From Massospora cicadina (Eukaryota > Entomophthoromycota > Entomophthoromycetes > Entomophthorales > Entomophthoraceae), in contig JAKSZP010008049.1 of assembly GCA_022478985.1 (NCBI GenBank), positions 62,001 through 126,000 on the forward strand: a DNA stretch of 64,000 nt. Reading direction: 5' to 3'. Positions 45,380 to 55,915 of this stretch are shown here, one piece after another (within the stretch, counting starts at the first letter, position 1; each line of letters starts with the position of its first letter). The translations under genes and the position numbers were made by a program. Below the pieces are notes generated by a model. The model was not told where the DNA came from. It worked only from the letters and a program-made list of their open reading frames with translations, and made no database searches.

Positions 45380-46019
45380 GTGGGGTTGGAATTTCGCCGG
45401 CATTAGAATAAGGTCAATGTGGGTCATGGACCTTAATTGGCCATTGTGGACGTGGGGACGCGTCATGTTTTTGAGCAGTAGGGCATGTCACAGCAGCGCA
45501 TCCATTAACCCAAGACTGGCTTTTAGAACGCGTAGTTCTACGTGACCCTGTGGGGTGTGGGGTGATGGAGGCCACCAGTCCGTTGGTGAGGTTAGCCAAC
45601 AGTTCATGTCGCCAACTAGGAAAGAATCAGGGGGTAGCAGGAGGGATTTGACCAACGAGAAAAATTCCCAACGCTCATGTGCACCATTTGGGGCATAGAT
45701 GTTGATGATTGCATGCGCAACATCAGCCCACAAGAAGGTGTTGACGAGCACTCGGCCATTTAGGAATGTTTCTGAGGATGTGAATTTGAAAAAATTATTT
45801 TTCCACATTAGCACCCCACAGTGCTTGGGCCAAAAGGATAGGGATGGGAGGAGCATTGTTTTCCAAGCTTTCTCGGAACCTCGTGGACAGTGGGACTCCT
45901 GGATGGCCAGGATATCCACAGGTAAATTGTGTTATAAAAAACTCAGTTTTCTTAGCCCGGGATGGGGAGGCCTTGAGTCTGGTGATATTCAACGTCCCTA
46001 GAGTGAAGGTTTCCCCCAT
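45380..46019 (-). pseudogene. LINE-b APE-type endonuclease
   Basis: Blocks in order: FTLGTLNITRL (about 45975-46010), MDILAIQESH (45890-45919, catalytic Glu in QES), IINIYAPNGAHERWEF, SFLVGDMNC (about 45615-45640, GDxN), and after a shift HIDLILMP and a KMEFSDHWS end (45340-45420, catalytic His). All key residues of the exonuclease-endonuclease-phosphatase fold are visible, but spread over different frames. The enzyme nicks the genomic target for priming. Confidence 0.85.
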
Positions 46020-46229
46020 CGCACCTTAGGTGCGAGGGGGTGGGCCCATAGGCCCACCAGCCTCTTCCAGGTCCCACAGGCTTTCACAGCAGCGTGGGTG
46101 TTAGCAGCAATGCTATTGGGGTTTTTGTTAATTTTTGTGGAAAGAGTTGCGTTGGCTTTAGCCTTTGCTTTTTGTTTTCCTGACGTCGGATGAATTTTTT
46201 GCGGTGCGGATGAGTTTGGTGCACCATTG

Positions 46230-47250
46230 AGCAGGTCAAAAAAAAATTTCAGTTGGGATAGGTCCTAAGTCGGTTTTGACCAGAGCTTGGGTGCAGCGAT
46301 TGGGTGAGATCAAATCTCCCATCGGATCCTCAGATTGAGTGGCCCACTTGGCATGGGCTTCCCAATCTGATTGGATGATGGATTCCCAAGTTGCTTCTGC
46401 CGCGAAGGTCTCCATGTCCTCCTGGCGTTGTGAGTGTGGGATGGTGGTGGTGGCCTTAGCCGCTTCCTTGGCTGCAGCCCTATGGGCCTGCTTGGCCTTC
46501 TTCCACTCCTGTGGGGAGATGGGCTTTACCAATAGGTAGCAGCCTTGTGCTCCCCACGGGAAAGCCTCCTTGGTGCTTGCAGTTGGTTTGTAGTGCGCCT
46601 CTCCGCTGGCCATGGCCGCTGAAAGGTGCTCTTGGAATGTGACGCCCTCCTTGATGGGGCATGCGTGCGCCTTATGGCCAAACGCATCACAGTGGGTGCA
46701 AATGGGGGCGCGCTGTCCACGGTTACCTGGAATGGGTGGGTGGTATGCCCTACAATATCAATAAAAGTGGAGTGCAGGATCTGGGTTAGGTCCTTCGCGA
46801 TCTCCTCAGTTGGGGTCAGAACTGCAATGGCTTTGCTGGTGCACAGGTGTGGCATCAGTGTGAAGCGTTGCATTTCAAAAGATTGTAATTCGCCATATAT
46901 GGTGAGACCATCTTTCAGGTGTTGCTCCAAAATGTCACGTTTTACTGTAGTAGGTAAAAAGTCAAACGTGAGGAAAATTTGGTTTGATTTTGTCCATCTG
47001 GTGCATTTGGCTATGATGACCTATTGCCCTTCAGGGAGGTCAACCACTATGCGCACCGCTGCAGCCTCATCTGCTGCAATTTTGCTTTCAAAACCTAGGT
47101 CCAGCCAACTGTGCGACATGGTGTGAGGTGCAACGTACACCACAGTCAGGAAAATTTTGTGTACATCTTCACAAAATATTTCCCATAAGGCCGTTTTTTG
47201 GATGTCCAGATACACACGGACTCCGAATTCCACTGACAAAAGTGGCTGGG
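46230..47250 (-). pseudogene. LINE-b ORF1 (RNA-binding, CCHC)
   Basis: The N-terminal half (47021-47239) reads VEFGVRVYLDIQKTALWEIF and continues after one stop through TIYGELQSFEMQRFTLMPHL. After a frameshift a perfect C-x2-C-x4-H-x4-C knuckle follows (CTHCDAFGHKAHAC, 46659-46700). The C-terminal part (46236-46613) is charged, with a QEWKKAKQAHRAAAKEAAKA helix. ORF1 proteins of this LINE type coat the RNA. Sequence from 47250 to 47530 is the 5' leader. Confidence 0.8.
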
Positions 47251-47530
47251 AGTGTGGCGTGTTGATGTACTGGTTGCATCATGCTTGCCACACGAGTATC
47301 TCTGGGGAAATTGTGACCGCCGGTTTTTTGAGATTTTTGTTTATTCCACCAAATTCTCTGGGGCATTTTTGAATGTTGGAGGCTGCGGGCCTTCCGCCTG
47401 CTCCTCTTACCTTGCTTGCCCAACTGCTCCCTGACATGGGCGCAGACTAATCTCCTCTGTGAGATTATCAAACTAGATTTAGTCTTGAATTGAATAGGTT
47501 GCAAAAGTGTTTGCAATGAGAGAGAAAAGT

Positions 47531-47546
47531 TTCTACTATAAAGCTT
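47531..47546. repeat. LINE-b target-site duplication, right copy
   Basis: TTCTACTATAAAGCTT, identical to 42251-42266, adjoining the LINE-b 5' end. Confidence 0.9.
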
Positions 47547-47875
47547 AGTATTTTCTTTGTTAAGTCAATAGGTTTAATTACCATTAACTTATCAATGTCT
47601 ATCTACCAAAATACTAGACTTGCAATCAATCAACAACACACTATAAATTTTTTATATAAAAAGAAAGATAATACAAAAAAACAATTTTTCAACGTTGCAA
47701 TTAAGTTTATCCTATGATAACTAGACTCATGATTGACCACCATCACTTTTGTAATTATTATTATAAAGGTATGATGTCATATTCAGAAAAAGACATCAGA
47801 TTATATGCTATATAATAAATTAAATACTCACTAATTGCCAAGCCAAAATGTTAATCCAATTATTCATAAGCAAAT
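47547..47875. other. Short AT-rich spacer
   Basis: Sequence between the LINE-b insertion and the Gy6 LTR. Together with 42215-42250 it is the old DNA between Gy5 and Gy6. No gene or repeat was recognised. Confidence 0.5.
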
Positions 47876-48621
47876 TGTTGGAATCAGGGCAGGTGTTATG
47901 CTCGCAGGTGCTTTTTAACCTGAATTATAATAATTAAATTTGCAGGAGAGGTATTACTCTTCAAAGGTGGGGATATAAATAACAGTGGACTTTTATAATA
48001 TATAAATTGAAATATGTAACCCTTTAAAATTGATAAAGAGTTGGATCTTTTATAATATTTTATTAGTTGCAATGAGGGGATAAAAATTGAACCCTCTTGA
48101 TATTTTGGAGCTTAGTATTTAAACGTGGTGGGTTTAAGTTGAGGAATGTAAGAAATTCATACTGGGCTACAAATAGCTGAATTTGGGAATATGGGGTTCA
48201 GACCTATTGGAGCTCTTAAACTTCGTCTCACTTCAACGGGTTGGTTAATGGATGGTCATTGACTGGTAGATAAAACCCATGAGCTAAGGTTCAATGTATT
48301 TCAGCCAATCACCTGGCAGGAAAATATTTGCACCTTATGGGACACCATCCAAGCCTATAAAAGGGGGTGGTCTCCGCTTAGGTGTTTTTAATAAACTAAG
48401 GTGGGAAGAGAAGGAACCTTATACTGACTCCCCTGATTTAGCTGTATTTTTGGTGCAACCTGATGAGGGAGAATTGAGGTATTTGGCTGAGGAGTGAAAA
48501 TAGAAAGATTACTAGATTTGAGGGGTTCCACTATGAATCAGCCAGGATCTTTTGGCAGATATCATTTTTGTTAACCTCCAAATCACTCTTATTACAAAAT
48601 TGTACTTGTAATTGTCTGACA
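47876..48621 (-). repeat. Gy6 3' LTR (746 bp)
   Basis: In minus orientation it starts TGTCAGAC (48621) and ends TTCCAACA (47876). It is preceded by the purine tract TTTGAAAGGGGTAA, a good polypurine primer site. It resembles the inserts inside both Gy3 LTRs. A plus-strand TATA-like CCTATAAAAGG (48354) with AATAAA 40 bp later is also present, so the reading direction rests on the purine tract and on the adjoining minus-strand integrase. Confidence 0.65.
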
Positions 48622-48639
48622 TTACCCCTTTCAAAGTGT

Positions 48640-49649
48640 ATGTGGAATAAGGCCACAAGAACCATCAATGCACTCGGTTAATGGTACCTCTAGAAGCAAG
48701 GGATTTAATGGAGTACTCATGCTCTCTCTTATAGGTAATAATGAAAGGCCCTTCCCAGATGGACCTAAGCTTTACCCTTCTTGGAATGATATGATGTGTA
48801 AGTAGAGTACCAATTCTGACACTTGAAAATAAGGGAGAGGTGGCCAGAGCTCATTAACAGCTTGGCCCTCTTTAGTGACTGTTTTTGCTACATAAGTCAT
48901 AGCCTCAGACTGTAACTGGATGATGTGCTGCGTCAACTTCTTCATGGCTTGATCCTGATCATTGAAACTAGCTGTGAAAAAATCTTTGGCTAGTAAAGCA
49001 TGCACCCCAGTTTCTTGGACATGATATACATGGAATGGAGTCATCTTGAGGATCTGGTGGTAGCTGATATGGTAGATCATGAGGGCACTTGGCAGATATA
49101 GATCTTATGATGGGGGTCTGAAGTAGGCATCCTGTTAAGATAAAGACCAAAGTTTTATTAGCTCAATTTTTAAACCATTAGTGGAAGGGCTGTAAGTGGC
49201 TAAGAAGAGTTTCTGGGCTCTCATAGTGTGGGTAGAATCTTGAACACAGTTGAGGTGAAGTTTCTCCTGTTATCACTAAGAAGAACCTGTGGCGACCATG
49301 GCGAGTGAAATTACACTGGTGGAGTAAAGTGGCAGTGGTTTTGGCAATCTGAGCTAGAAGAGCCACACCTCAATCCATTTTGGTAAAGTGATCAATCCCT
49401 ACTAAAATAGTGATTTCCACATGTAGTTTGGGGTAGAGGCCGATCACATATAGGCTTATTGTGTGGAAGGGTTGTTGAGGAGTGGTAGTTTGATACTGGT
49501 ATTTGGTCTTGAGTTAGATTGATTTTTACAGATTAAGCAGGTATATAAGACTTCAATAATATATTCCATGATGCCCTCCCGATAGTAGAGTTTCTTGATC
49601 CACTCATACGTCTTCCTCACTCCACATGCCCAAGGGTAGAGTGGGCGTC
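48640..49649 (-). pseudogene. Gy6 integrase (left part of the split element)
   Basis: From the Gy7 junction leftwards, the N-terminal zinc region reads GVRKTYEWIKKLYYREGIME then CLICKNQSNSR (49500-49620). The core follows with GVALLAQIAKTTATLLHQ (49310-49370) and a SDN-R-NFTST-type block near 49260. LLAKDFFTASFNDQDQAMKK and the 102-codon frame 48772-49080 lie in the C-terminal half. Several shifts are present. The protein continues on the other side of Gy7 (RNase H near 57000). Confidence 0.75.
49645..49649. repeat. Gy7 target-site duplication, left copy
   Basis: GCGTC, identical to 56777-56781, directly outside the two LTRs of Gy7. Confidence 0.85.
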
Positions 49650-50502
49650 TGTAAAATTTGGTTAGTTTACTGCACAGGTTGGTTTTAAACTTAAAGATAC
49701 TAGCTGTATGGTGACAACTAGTGTTGAGTCTGCACAACAAGTGGCAACGAATCCTTTTGGTAACTGTAAATGAGAAAACAACTAGAGACTTTTATTCCCT
49801 TCAATCTTCAATCTAGAAGTAGATATACTAATATTATATCAGTTGAATTCTGTTTTTTATTATAGAATACTAGGGGTTTTTATAGGCAGAAGGCAGACAA
49901 CTTTTCAGATAATTCTCTGAAAATTCAACTGATTGTTCTCTGATACTTCTAACCCTTAGGAGTAATATCCAATGATGGAAAATGGTTAAGTTTTAGTTAA
50001 CTCTCAGCAGTTCAACCTTTCACAGATTGGCAACTATCCCCTTCTGTTAGGAACCATATATGGATGGGCTGAGGGATCATGTTACCTGATTATGACTACT
50101 AGCTACTGCCAAACAAGCGTTAAAACGCTTCAGTAACTTTGTATAAACGACTCTAATCGTTCAGATCCACTGTTTGAACAATCCACTATGACAATCTGAC
50201 TATTGGCAATCAAACCCTCATCAAATTGCCTGATTAACATTGACAGGCATGATGCCTGACAAATTATTAATTAAAACCATTCATCAGATTATATTCTTTG
50301 GTTAATTACAGCTAACAATTTAGTTAGGGATAATCCCCAACAAAATAATAATTGAAACCAATCATTGAATTATATCCTTTAGTTAATTTTGACTAACATT
50401 TAGTCAGCAACCCTTGCTTAACAATAGATTGCTTTTTACTAATCTTTGAAATTCTAATCAGCAAGTGAGATGGATAATGTGTTCAACTGAATTTCTAAAA
50501 CA
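49650..50502 (-). repeat. Gy7 3' LTR
   Basis: 853 bp, aligned throughout with 55916-56776. A minus-strand TATA-like CCTATAAAAACCCC (near 49880) suggests the promoter. AAGCGTT/AACGCTT-type short palindromes occur near 50110. Confidence 0.9.
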
Positions 50503-51000
50503 TCTCCCGTTTGACCAGATTACCCAGCGAGATAGTTTTTCAGAAGCAATTATTTTTTCTCAAGACTTAACTAACAAGCCTAGTTCAGAGGTCCATCTTC
50601 CATACTTAACTAACTCATTAGTTTAGCGGTCTCCTTCTCACTGCCACCTTTGTTGAGTGCAGTAGTATGGCCTCATGCCATATCAGGACTACTTGGGTAA
50701 TATTGCTGATCATAGCCTTGAAAACCTGTACCCCCCAGGTTAGGCTCTCCGTTTGTGATCAGAGCGGATCTTCTTTATTCCTAGCACCTCAGAACTAATT
50801 CCAGCGGACCCAGTTGCAACCCAAGATGGCCCTGCTGATGAACTAGGAAACAACACCTGATGATTTTGAGTTAGAAAAATTAAAAATTGGTTTATAGTTT
50901 TTCATTATTCATTTTTTATGTTTTTACTGATGTTTTTCTTTTTGTATTTTTTATCTTTTATCACTTTATCTTTTTCTTTTTCTTATATATATATATCCTT
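50503..51000 (-). other. Gy7 polypurine tract and 3' untranslated region
   Basis: The purine tract AAACGGGAGA (minus strand, 50503-50512) adjoins the 3' LTR. The rest is non-coding with T-rich runs on the plus strand and a (TA)n stretch at 50984-50995. A related tract occurs in Gy3 at 18740-19030. The plus-strand frame 50887-51123 is a shadow of this T-rich sequence. Confidence 0.6.
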
Positions 51001-51960
51001 TTAGTGCCAATTTTTAAAATACTTGCTATGAACTCAGTTAACTATATGACCATTGAGGATATTTTTGATTGTATAGGTATCCATTGCCGATTTGGAATTT
51101 ACTTTGAAGGGGCCTATTCATAAGGCATCCAGCTTATTTTGGTGGCCAAACCCATATGTATCACAATATAACACTTTATCCCCAATTTGAAATCTTTTTA
51201 TGGGGGGCTGTTTTTATCATCACACGTTTTAACCTGGATCCTTTTCCAAAGGGATTCAGCAAATGCTTGAAATTGTAAATCAATCATATATTGACTAATT
51301 GATTTAGATGTTAGTCCAGACTCATCACCAAAGTTAATTCCAGTGATAAGTATAGAATTGGTGGTAAGGTGGCTTTTCTTCCATATAGCAATCCAAAGGG
51401 TGTTTTCCCAGTTGAGGAATGATATCTGACATTATAGGCGAATGTCATCAAACTTAAGTACAAAGCCCAAGTAGACGTTTTATCTGCAACTAGCTTTTGT
51501 AACGTACTGGCTAAGGTAGCGTTCACTCTCTCAACTAGTCATTAGTCTCTGGCTGATATGGGACTGATATGACCACTTTGATACCCATCATTTTGTTCAA
51601 TTGGGGTATGAAAAAATAGGTAAAATTCGTCCTATTATCATTTAGGATCACTTGGGACAGCCAGCTGATATATCACTTGATCCAGAATAAACTTGGCAGT
51701 ATTCATTGCATTGACCTGAACCATAGCCTTGGTTTCAATTCATCAGGTCAAGTGATTTAATTGCAATTATGATATATCGCATTTCTCCAGTGCTTGTACT
51801 TAGAGGCCCCATGACATCAATTGATACTCTATGCCAGGCAAATCCTAGTCGCACTAACCAATATCCAGCCACATTTTTGTATGGCTTGTGGAGCTGACAC
51901 TCTATATAACAGGAAAGAAAATCCGCTGTATCATAGTTTGATGAGTCTTAATTTTGATTT
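51001..51960 (-). pseudogene. Gy7 integrase, all three catalytic residues retained
   Basis: Core start SIDVMGPLSTSTGEMRYIII (first Asp near 51824). Second Asp in LNDNRTNFTYFF (near 51655). The third position reads LVERVNATLASTLQKLVADK, with the Glu present near 51530. AYNVRYHSSTGKTPFGLLYG follows (51370-51430). The C-terminal GPFKVNSKSAMDTYTIKNIL region (51040-51120) resembles a GPY/F module. No chromodomain follows. Frameshifts and stops (for example before LVERV) still break the frame. Confidence 0.85.
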
Positions 51961-52299
51961 TGGTAAATATGCTCTAGAGTTTTCTTGATGCCGCCATGGC
52001 TGACAACTTTTTTTGTGGCATGAATTATTTCAATTTATTTGGATAGTTTCAGGAACAGAAGCCTTTTACCATTCACTAATTTAAATAACTGTCAGTTCTT
52101 TTATTCTGTTCCCTACATGGCTTTTTTAACGCCGTTTGAACTTCAGGTGGCTCTTCCTCCAACCCTTTTAACCATTTTTTAAGAAGGTCTTCAGCACAAT
52201 CTTGTAATGCAAGATTTGCTGTAGTCAGGATATTCCATCAGCGTTTTTATTTTTATCCCTGGCATGATGTTCAATTTCATAATCATACGCCTGCAATTT

Positions 52300-52700
52300 C
52301 AAAACCCAACATGCTAGTATCCCTTCAGGTTCTTTTAAGTTATGAAACCAATGGAGAGATGCATGATAGTTTACAACCTTGAAATGTGTCCCATAAATAT
52401 AATCATGAAATTGCTTGCAAGCGTAGATAACTGCAAGACATTGTGCTCAGTGACTGTATAATAGCTTTCAGCCTTTGTTAAAGTGCATCTGACATATGCC
52501 ACTGGGTGCTCTTCACCTTGTTCATCCACTTGACTAAGTACAGCATCTATTGACATGAGCGATGCATCTGATTGTATAATAAACGGTTGATCAAAATTTA
52601 GATATCTGAGTATCAGGCTTGTCACCAAGTATTGCCGTAATTTTCCAAATGCTCTGTGGGCCATTTCATTACATTCAAACCCTTTTTTCAGATCCTTAAG
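52300..52700 (-). pseudogene. Gy7 RNase H
   Basis: The minus frame 52371-52664 reads LRYLNFDQPFIIQSDASLMS, with the first catalytic Asp in QSDAS, then EEHPVAYVRCTL and KAESYYTVTEHN. Homologous to the Gy4 RNase H. The downstream DHASL block is near 52340-52370. Confidence 0.85.
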
Positions 52701-52719
52701 AAGATGGAATCATGGATCT

Positions 52720-53480
52720 GCTATTTTGCAAAGTCCTTAATAAGATGGCAATAATAACCGACCATTCCTAAAAAGACTTGGATATCATGAACACTTTTCA
52801 GCTATGAAATCCGTTCAATAGCATCGATTTTTTGTTTTTGAGGCTGTAATCCATCCGCATTTATAATGAAGCCCAAATATTCTAACTGCTCCCTAAAGTA
52901 GTGACACCTTTGGGGCTTAATATTAAGTTTGGCAATGGCTAATTTCTTGAATACTTCCTCTAAGAGTTGTAAGTTCTCATTAAATGTTCAACTATATATG
53001 TTGATCTCATCTAGATAGACTAGAACACAGGACAATTTGAGTTCACTTAAGGTAGTATCCATATCCCGTTGAAAAGTTGCAGGAGCATTACACAAGCCTT
53101 GAGGCATCCGTGTAGGTTGGTAAAGCCCTTGTGCCATTATTATGGCACACTTCTCCTGGCCCTCAGGTGACATATTAATTTATCAATACCCTGAGATGAG
53201 GTCCATCACTGAAAAGAATTTAGTCCTGCCTAACTGATCCAACACATCATCAATTAACGGCAAGGGGTAAGAGTCTTTTTTTGTAATTATATTAAGATGG
53301 TAATAGTTAATTACAATCCAATATGACCCATACTTCTTTTTGACAATTAAAATTGGATCAGCCCATGGGCTGGATGAAGGCTCAAGCAACCGTGCTCTAA
53401 CAACTTTTCTATTTCTTTGTCAACTACTGCCTCAGCTGCTTGGGACCCTTCAAATAGGTCTCATTCTAGTTGGGGCAGCT
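52720..53480 (-). pseudogene. Gy7 reverse transcriptase
   Basis: Fingers/palm: SSSPWADPILIVKKKYGSYW (about 53325-53385), KKDSYPLPLIDDVLDQLG, KFFSVMDLISGY (stop after it). Next frame: KCAIIMAQGLYQPTRMPQGL and CNAPATFQRDMDTT (53030-53150). The active site is VYLDEIN near 53005-53025, with the second Asp of YLDD replaced by Glu. The 3' continuation carries more stops. Confidence 0.88.
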
Positions 53481-53639
53481 TCTCCAGCTTAATTTTGATG
53501 GGATACATTTTCTGCATACCCTATATCATGGTCATTTTGTAAAAATTTGTCCAATATCATTTGTTTAAAGCCAATACTTCATTTTGCAGATCTTTAGTTA
53601 ATCCTGATAATTGTTCCTGAGCAATTAACATATGAATGC

Positions 53640-53990
53640 TTTCAGCTGAATCCGGTAATCCCATTCCAACTAAATCCTAAAATTCGTGGAAGGAATGGAG
53701 CTCTTTTATAGGGATTAACTGGGCAAACACAACTGCTTAATTCCGTTTGATTTTAATCAGCGGTTTTCCCAGATTAGCTAATAGAAGTTAAATTTCCTTA
53801 TAACCAGGAATTAGGATTCCTAAAGCTACCCAAGATTCAATTCTCAAACCTTGCCAGGGAGCCTCAATTTCAACATATAATTGCTCAGAAATTTTCAGCG
53901 TCAGTCCAGTATCAACCACTGTCTGCATTCCAGGCAGTATGATTAATTCCTTTTTGCTCAGATTGGAATTCTTTAGTTTTTGTTAACATG
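53640..53990 (-). pseudogene. Gy7 dUTPase-like segment between PR and RT
   Basis: The minus strand reads LPGMQTVVDTGLTLKISEQL, then IEAPWQGLRIESWVALGILI, PGYKEI, stop, LLLANLGKPLIKIKRN, stop, and VVFAQLIP. In order, these match the dUTPase pattern: P-G followed by a V-x-T-G-L strand, the P-x-G/S-x-L-A area (motif 2), G-x-I-x-x-x-Y-x-x-E-I with L-x-N (motif 3), and an I-A-Q-L-I-P-like end (motif 4). The catalytic Asp of motif 3 is not seen, and I did not find a motif 5 Gly-rich tail. It lies directly before the RT leader. Confidence 0.7.
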
Positions 53991-54064
53991 TTTTGGCAAA
54001 AACTGGATCTTTTTCCCAACTAATTTATAACCAACAGGAATGATGCCATCCTTATACATCACAT

Positions 54065-54480
54065 TTATAAAGTTATTTTTTCAATTGATGGGGGCATCTC
54101 CCTTCGATGATAGATCAATGGTAGCATCTGGCCTAAGATTGTCAGAGTATTCGCCTCAAAGTCACAATTTACTCCATACTTCCGCATGAAGTCAGTTCCA
54201 ATGAGATTATCATAATTTTGATTAGGTAAAATGATTATAGGCTCAGACACAACTAGAGATTTAAAATGAAGGGGTAAGGCACTATAAGCCCCACACAAAG
54301 TAGTAGGGTTGGGCCTGGCTGTAACATACTGCTTTCAATGTGCTATATACAGAAAAATCTTTAGACGTTCTACCAAGTTGATAGACATTATATTGATTGG
54401 TGCACTGCTATTGATAATAGCCCTTACTTCTACTCAGTTAACCAAAATGTTGGCATAAGCACACTCAAAGTAGTGAGAAA
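54065..54480 (-). pseudogene. Gy7 aspartic protease
   Basis: The active-site loop reads AIINSSAPINIMSINLVERL (about 54350-54410), so the expected D-S/T-G has become N-S-S, explicable by two G-to-A changes. The C-terminal half (54065-54298) reads IIILPNQNYDNLIGTDFMRK and then NTLTILGQ, the typical ILG-D-F block of retropepsins. Upstream lies gag; downstream lies the dUTPase-like segment. This shows that the DTG at about 53910 is not the protease loop. Confidence 0.8.
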
Positions 54481-55883
54481 TATTTTTTCCTGAATGTATA
54501 GTGGCATCAGTTGCCAGATCCAGAGTGTGAATAATTTGAGCTGATATATCAGGAAATGAATCTTTAATGGTAGCAATAGGAATTAAAATGTTAACATCTT
54601 CCAACTTATTTTTAACAATTTGTCTTGATTGTCAGAATTTTAGGCCTTTTCCACCAGTTGACAATCGTAGGGTCAATCAACTTCTGATATAATTTTGGGT
54701 TTAATTCTGTTTGCTTTTGGTCTAGTTATTGCATGGATATTTTTACCTGTGCTCTGCTGGGTAGAATAATAAACAGGTTCATCTACAAACAGTTTGGAGG
54801 TATCAATTTATTATCAAACTTGTCTGGGGAACTAGGCAATTTATGGATCTAGATTGTTCCTCATCTAGACCGCAGGGCCTTTTCCTGACTCCTCATAGGT
54901 TTTGTTTTCCTGAACGAAGTTCACTTGATCCTTTGGTTTCTCAGTCCAGCACTGGGAAGCATAGTGTCCAATATTTACGCATCTGTTACAAGTGATGTGC
55001 GGTGCATTACTAAGCCATTTTAAACTGTCAGATTTTTTCCCCATTCAATTGGGGAAATCCTTTTTGGGCTCAGGATTTTTTGCCAAATTTGAATTAAAAG
55101 GCTTTTGCTGTTTTACACTTCAATTTGGTGCATCAAAAGTGGAGGCCAATTCTTTCAGGTGCTCTACCATTTGAGAAGAAGCGTTATTGTTGGTGAAGGT
55201 TGATGGCATAGATAGGTGTAAATCCTGATAAGGTCAGGTTTCTGCCTTCATGGCAATGAAAGAAACAAAATTACAGAGGTTAAAAGATCACATAAGGATT
55301 TGTGCTTCTTCATAGAAATGGTCAGCAAGTTCTCCTGAAAATTCATCTTTTCATATTAGTATTCCCATGAACTCTTGCTTTTGGTTAGCCATTCTAGTGC
55401 CAGTTGGTGTGTTATTGGGGGCCATCGCCAAAATGAAAGCATAGGCACTTAGCATATTTCTTGTAGGCTGAATGCTTCCTATATTTCTTTCATCTTCATA
55501 TAGGTCCTGGTCCCTAATCTCAGTTTCTACATAGTTACAAGTACATTGCTGTTTTTCCAATTCTTGTACTTGTTTCTGTAGTTGACCATTTTTTCCTGTA
55601 ATTGCTGATTTTTCCCATCCTCAGCTTGAAATGCTACTTTGAAGAGTAGATCCTTCTCCCCTTCTTAATATATATGTTCTAAATCAGAAATTTTCCCAAA
55701 TAACTCATTATTAACCTCAGCGACAAAATTAACATTTTCTTCCACCTTAGTAACACGATTTACTGTTCTGGATAGATCAGCATGAGCTGCAGACATTAGA
55801 GTGATCTGATTCACACTATCCAGCTCCTTCCATAGCCGCTGAATTTCACCCTGAACAAGGAACATGGTGGTATTATTTAGCAA
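54481..55883 (-). pseudogene. Gy7 Gag with intact CCHC knuckle
   Basis: The start region (55665-55883) is a predicted coiled coil: QGEIQRLWKELDSVNQITLM, then NRVTKVEENVNFVAEVNNEL. A second open tract (55351-55560) covers part of the capsid. A complete C-x2-C-x4-H-x4-C knuckle, CNRCVNIGHYASQC, lies at 54949-54990. Frameshifts separate these blocks. The start lies about 30 bases downstream of the PBS. No collagen-like segment was seen, unlike Gy5. Confidence 0.8.
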
Positions 55884-55894
55884 GACTCAACTAC

Positions 55895-55913
55895 GCCCCT
55901 GTAGTGAGCACCA
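55895..55913 (-). promoter_or_regulatory. Gy7 primer-binding site
   Basis: The minus strand reads TGGTGCTCACTACAGGGGC, two bases inside the 5' LTR edge at 55916. It is identical to the Gy5 site at 35376-35394. TGG pairs with a tRNA CCA end; the tRNA is unidentified. Confidence 0.75.
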
Positions 55914-55915
55914 AG

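Larger units (their letters stand above)
42267..47530 (-). mobile_element. LINE-b: full-length non-LTR retrotransposon (5264 bp)
   Basis: The element is bounded by the perfect 16-bp duplication TTCTACTATAAAGCTT on both sides, so both ends are defined. Minus-strand order: ORF1 with CCHC knuckle, then ORF2 with APE endonuclease, RT and a C-terminal zf-RVT zinc motif. The 3' end reads CCCGCAATAAATTTA, with an AATAAA signal and no long poly-A tail. The frames carry several shifts and stops, but most catalytic motifs survive, so it is younger than LINE-a. It inserted between the Gy5 3' LTR and the Gy6 3' LTR. Confidence 0.92.

Noticed and set aside
48354..48400. Plus-strand TATA/AATAAA as proof that the Gy6 LTR is in plus orientation
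   Set aside because: The purine tract directly right of the LTR and the adjoining minus-strand integrase favour minus orientation; the signals may be chance in AT-rich DNA.
49456..49740. 94-codon frame as one protein
   Set aside because: It crosses the LTR edge at 49650; the first part is Gy7 LTR sequence and only the rest is Gy6 integrase.
53890..53930. DTG in Gy7 as the protease active site
   Set aside because: A separate retropepsin loop and ILG block lie upstream at 54065-54410, and the sequence after this DTG follows dUTPase motif order.
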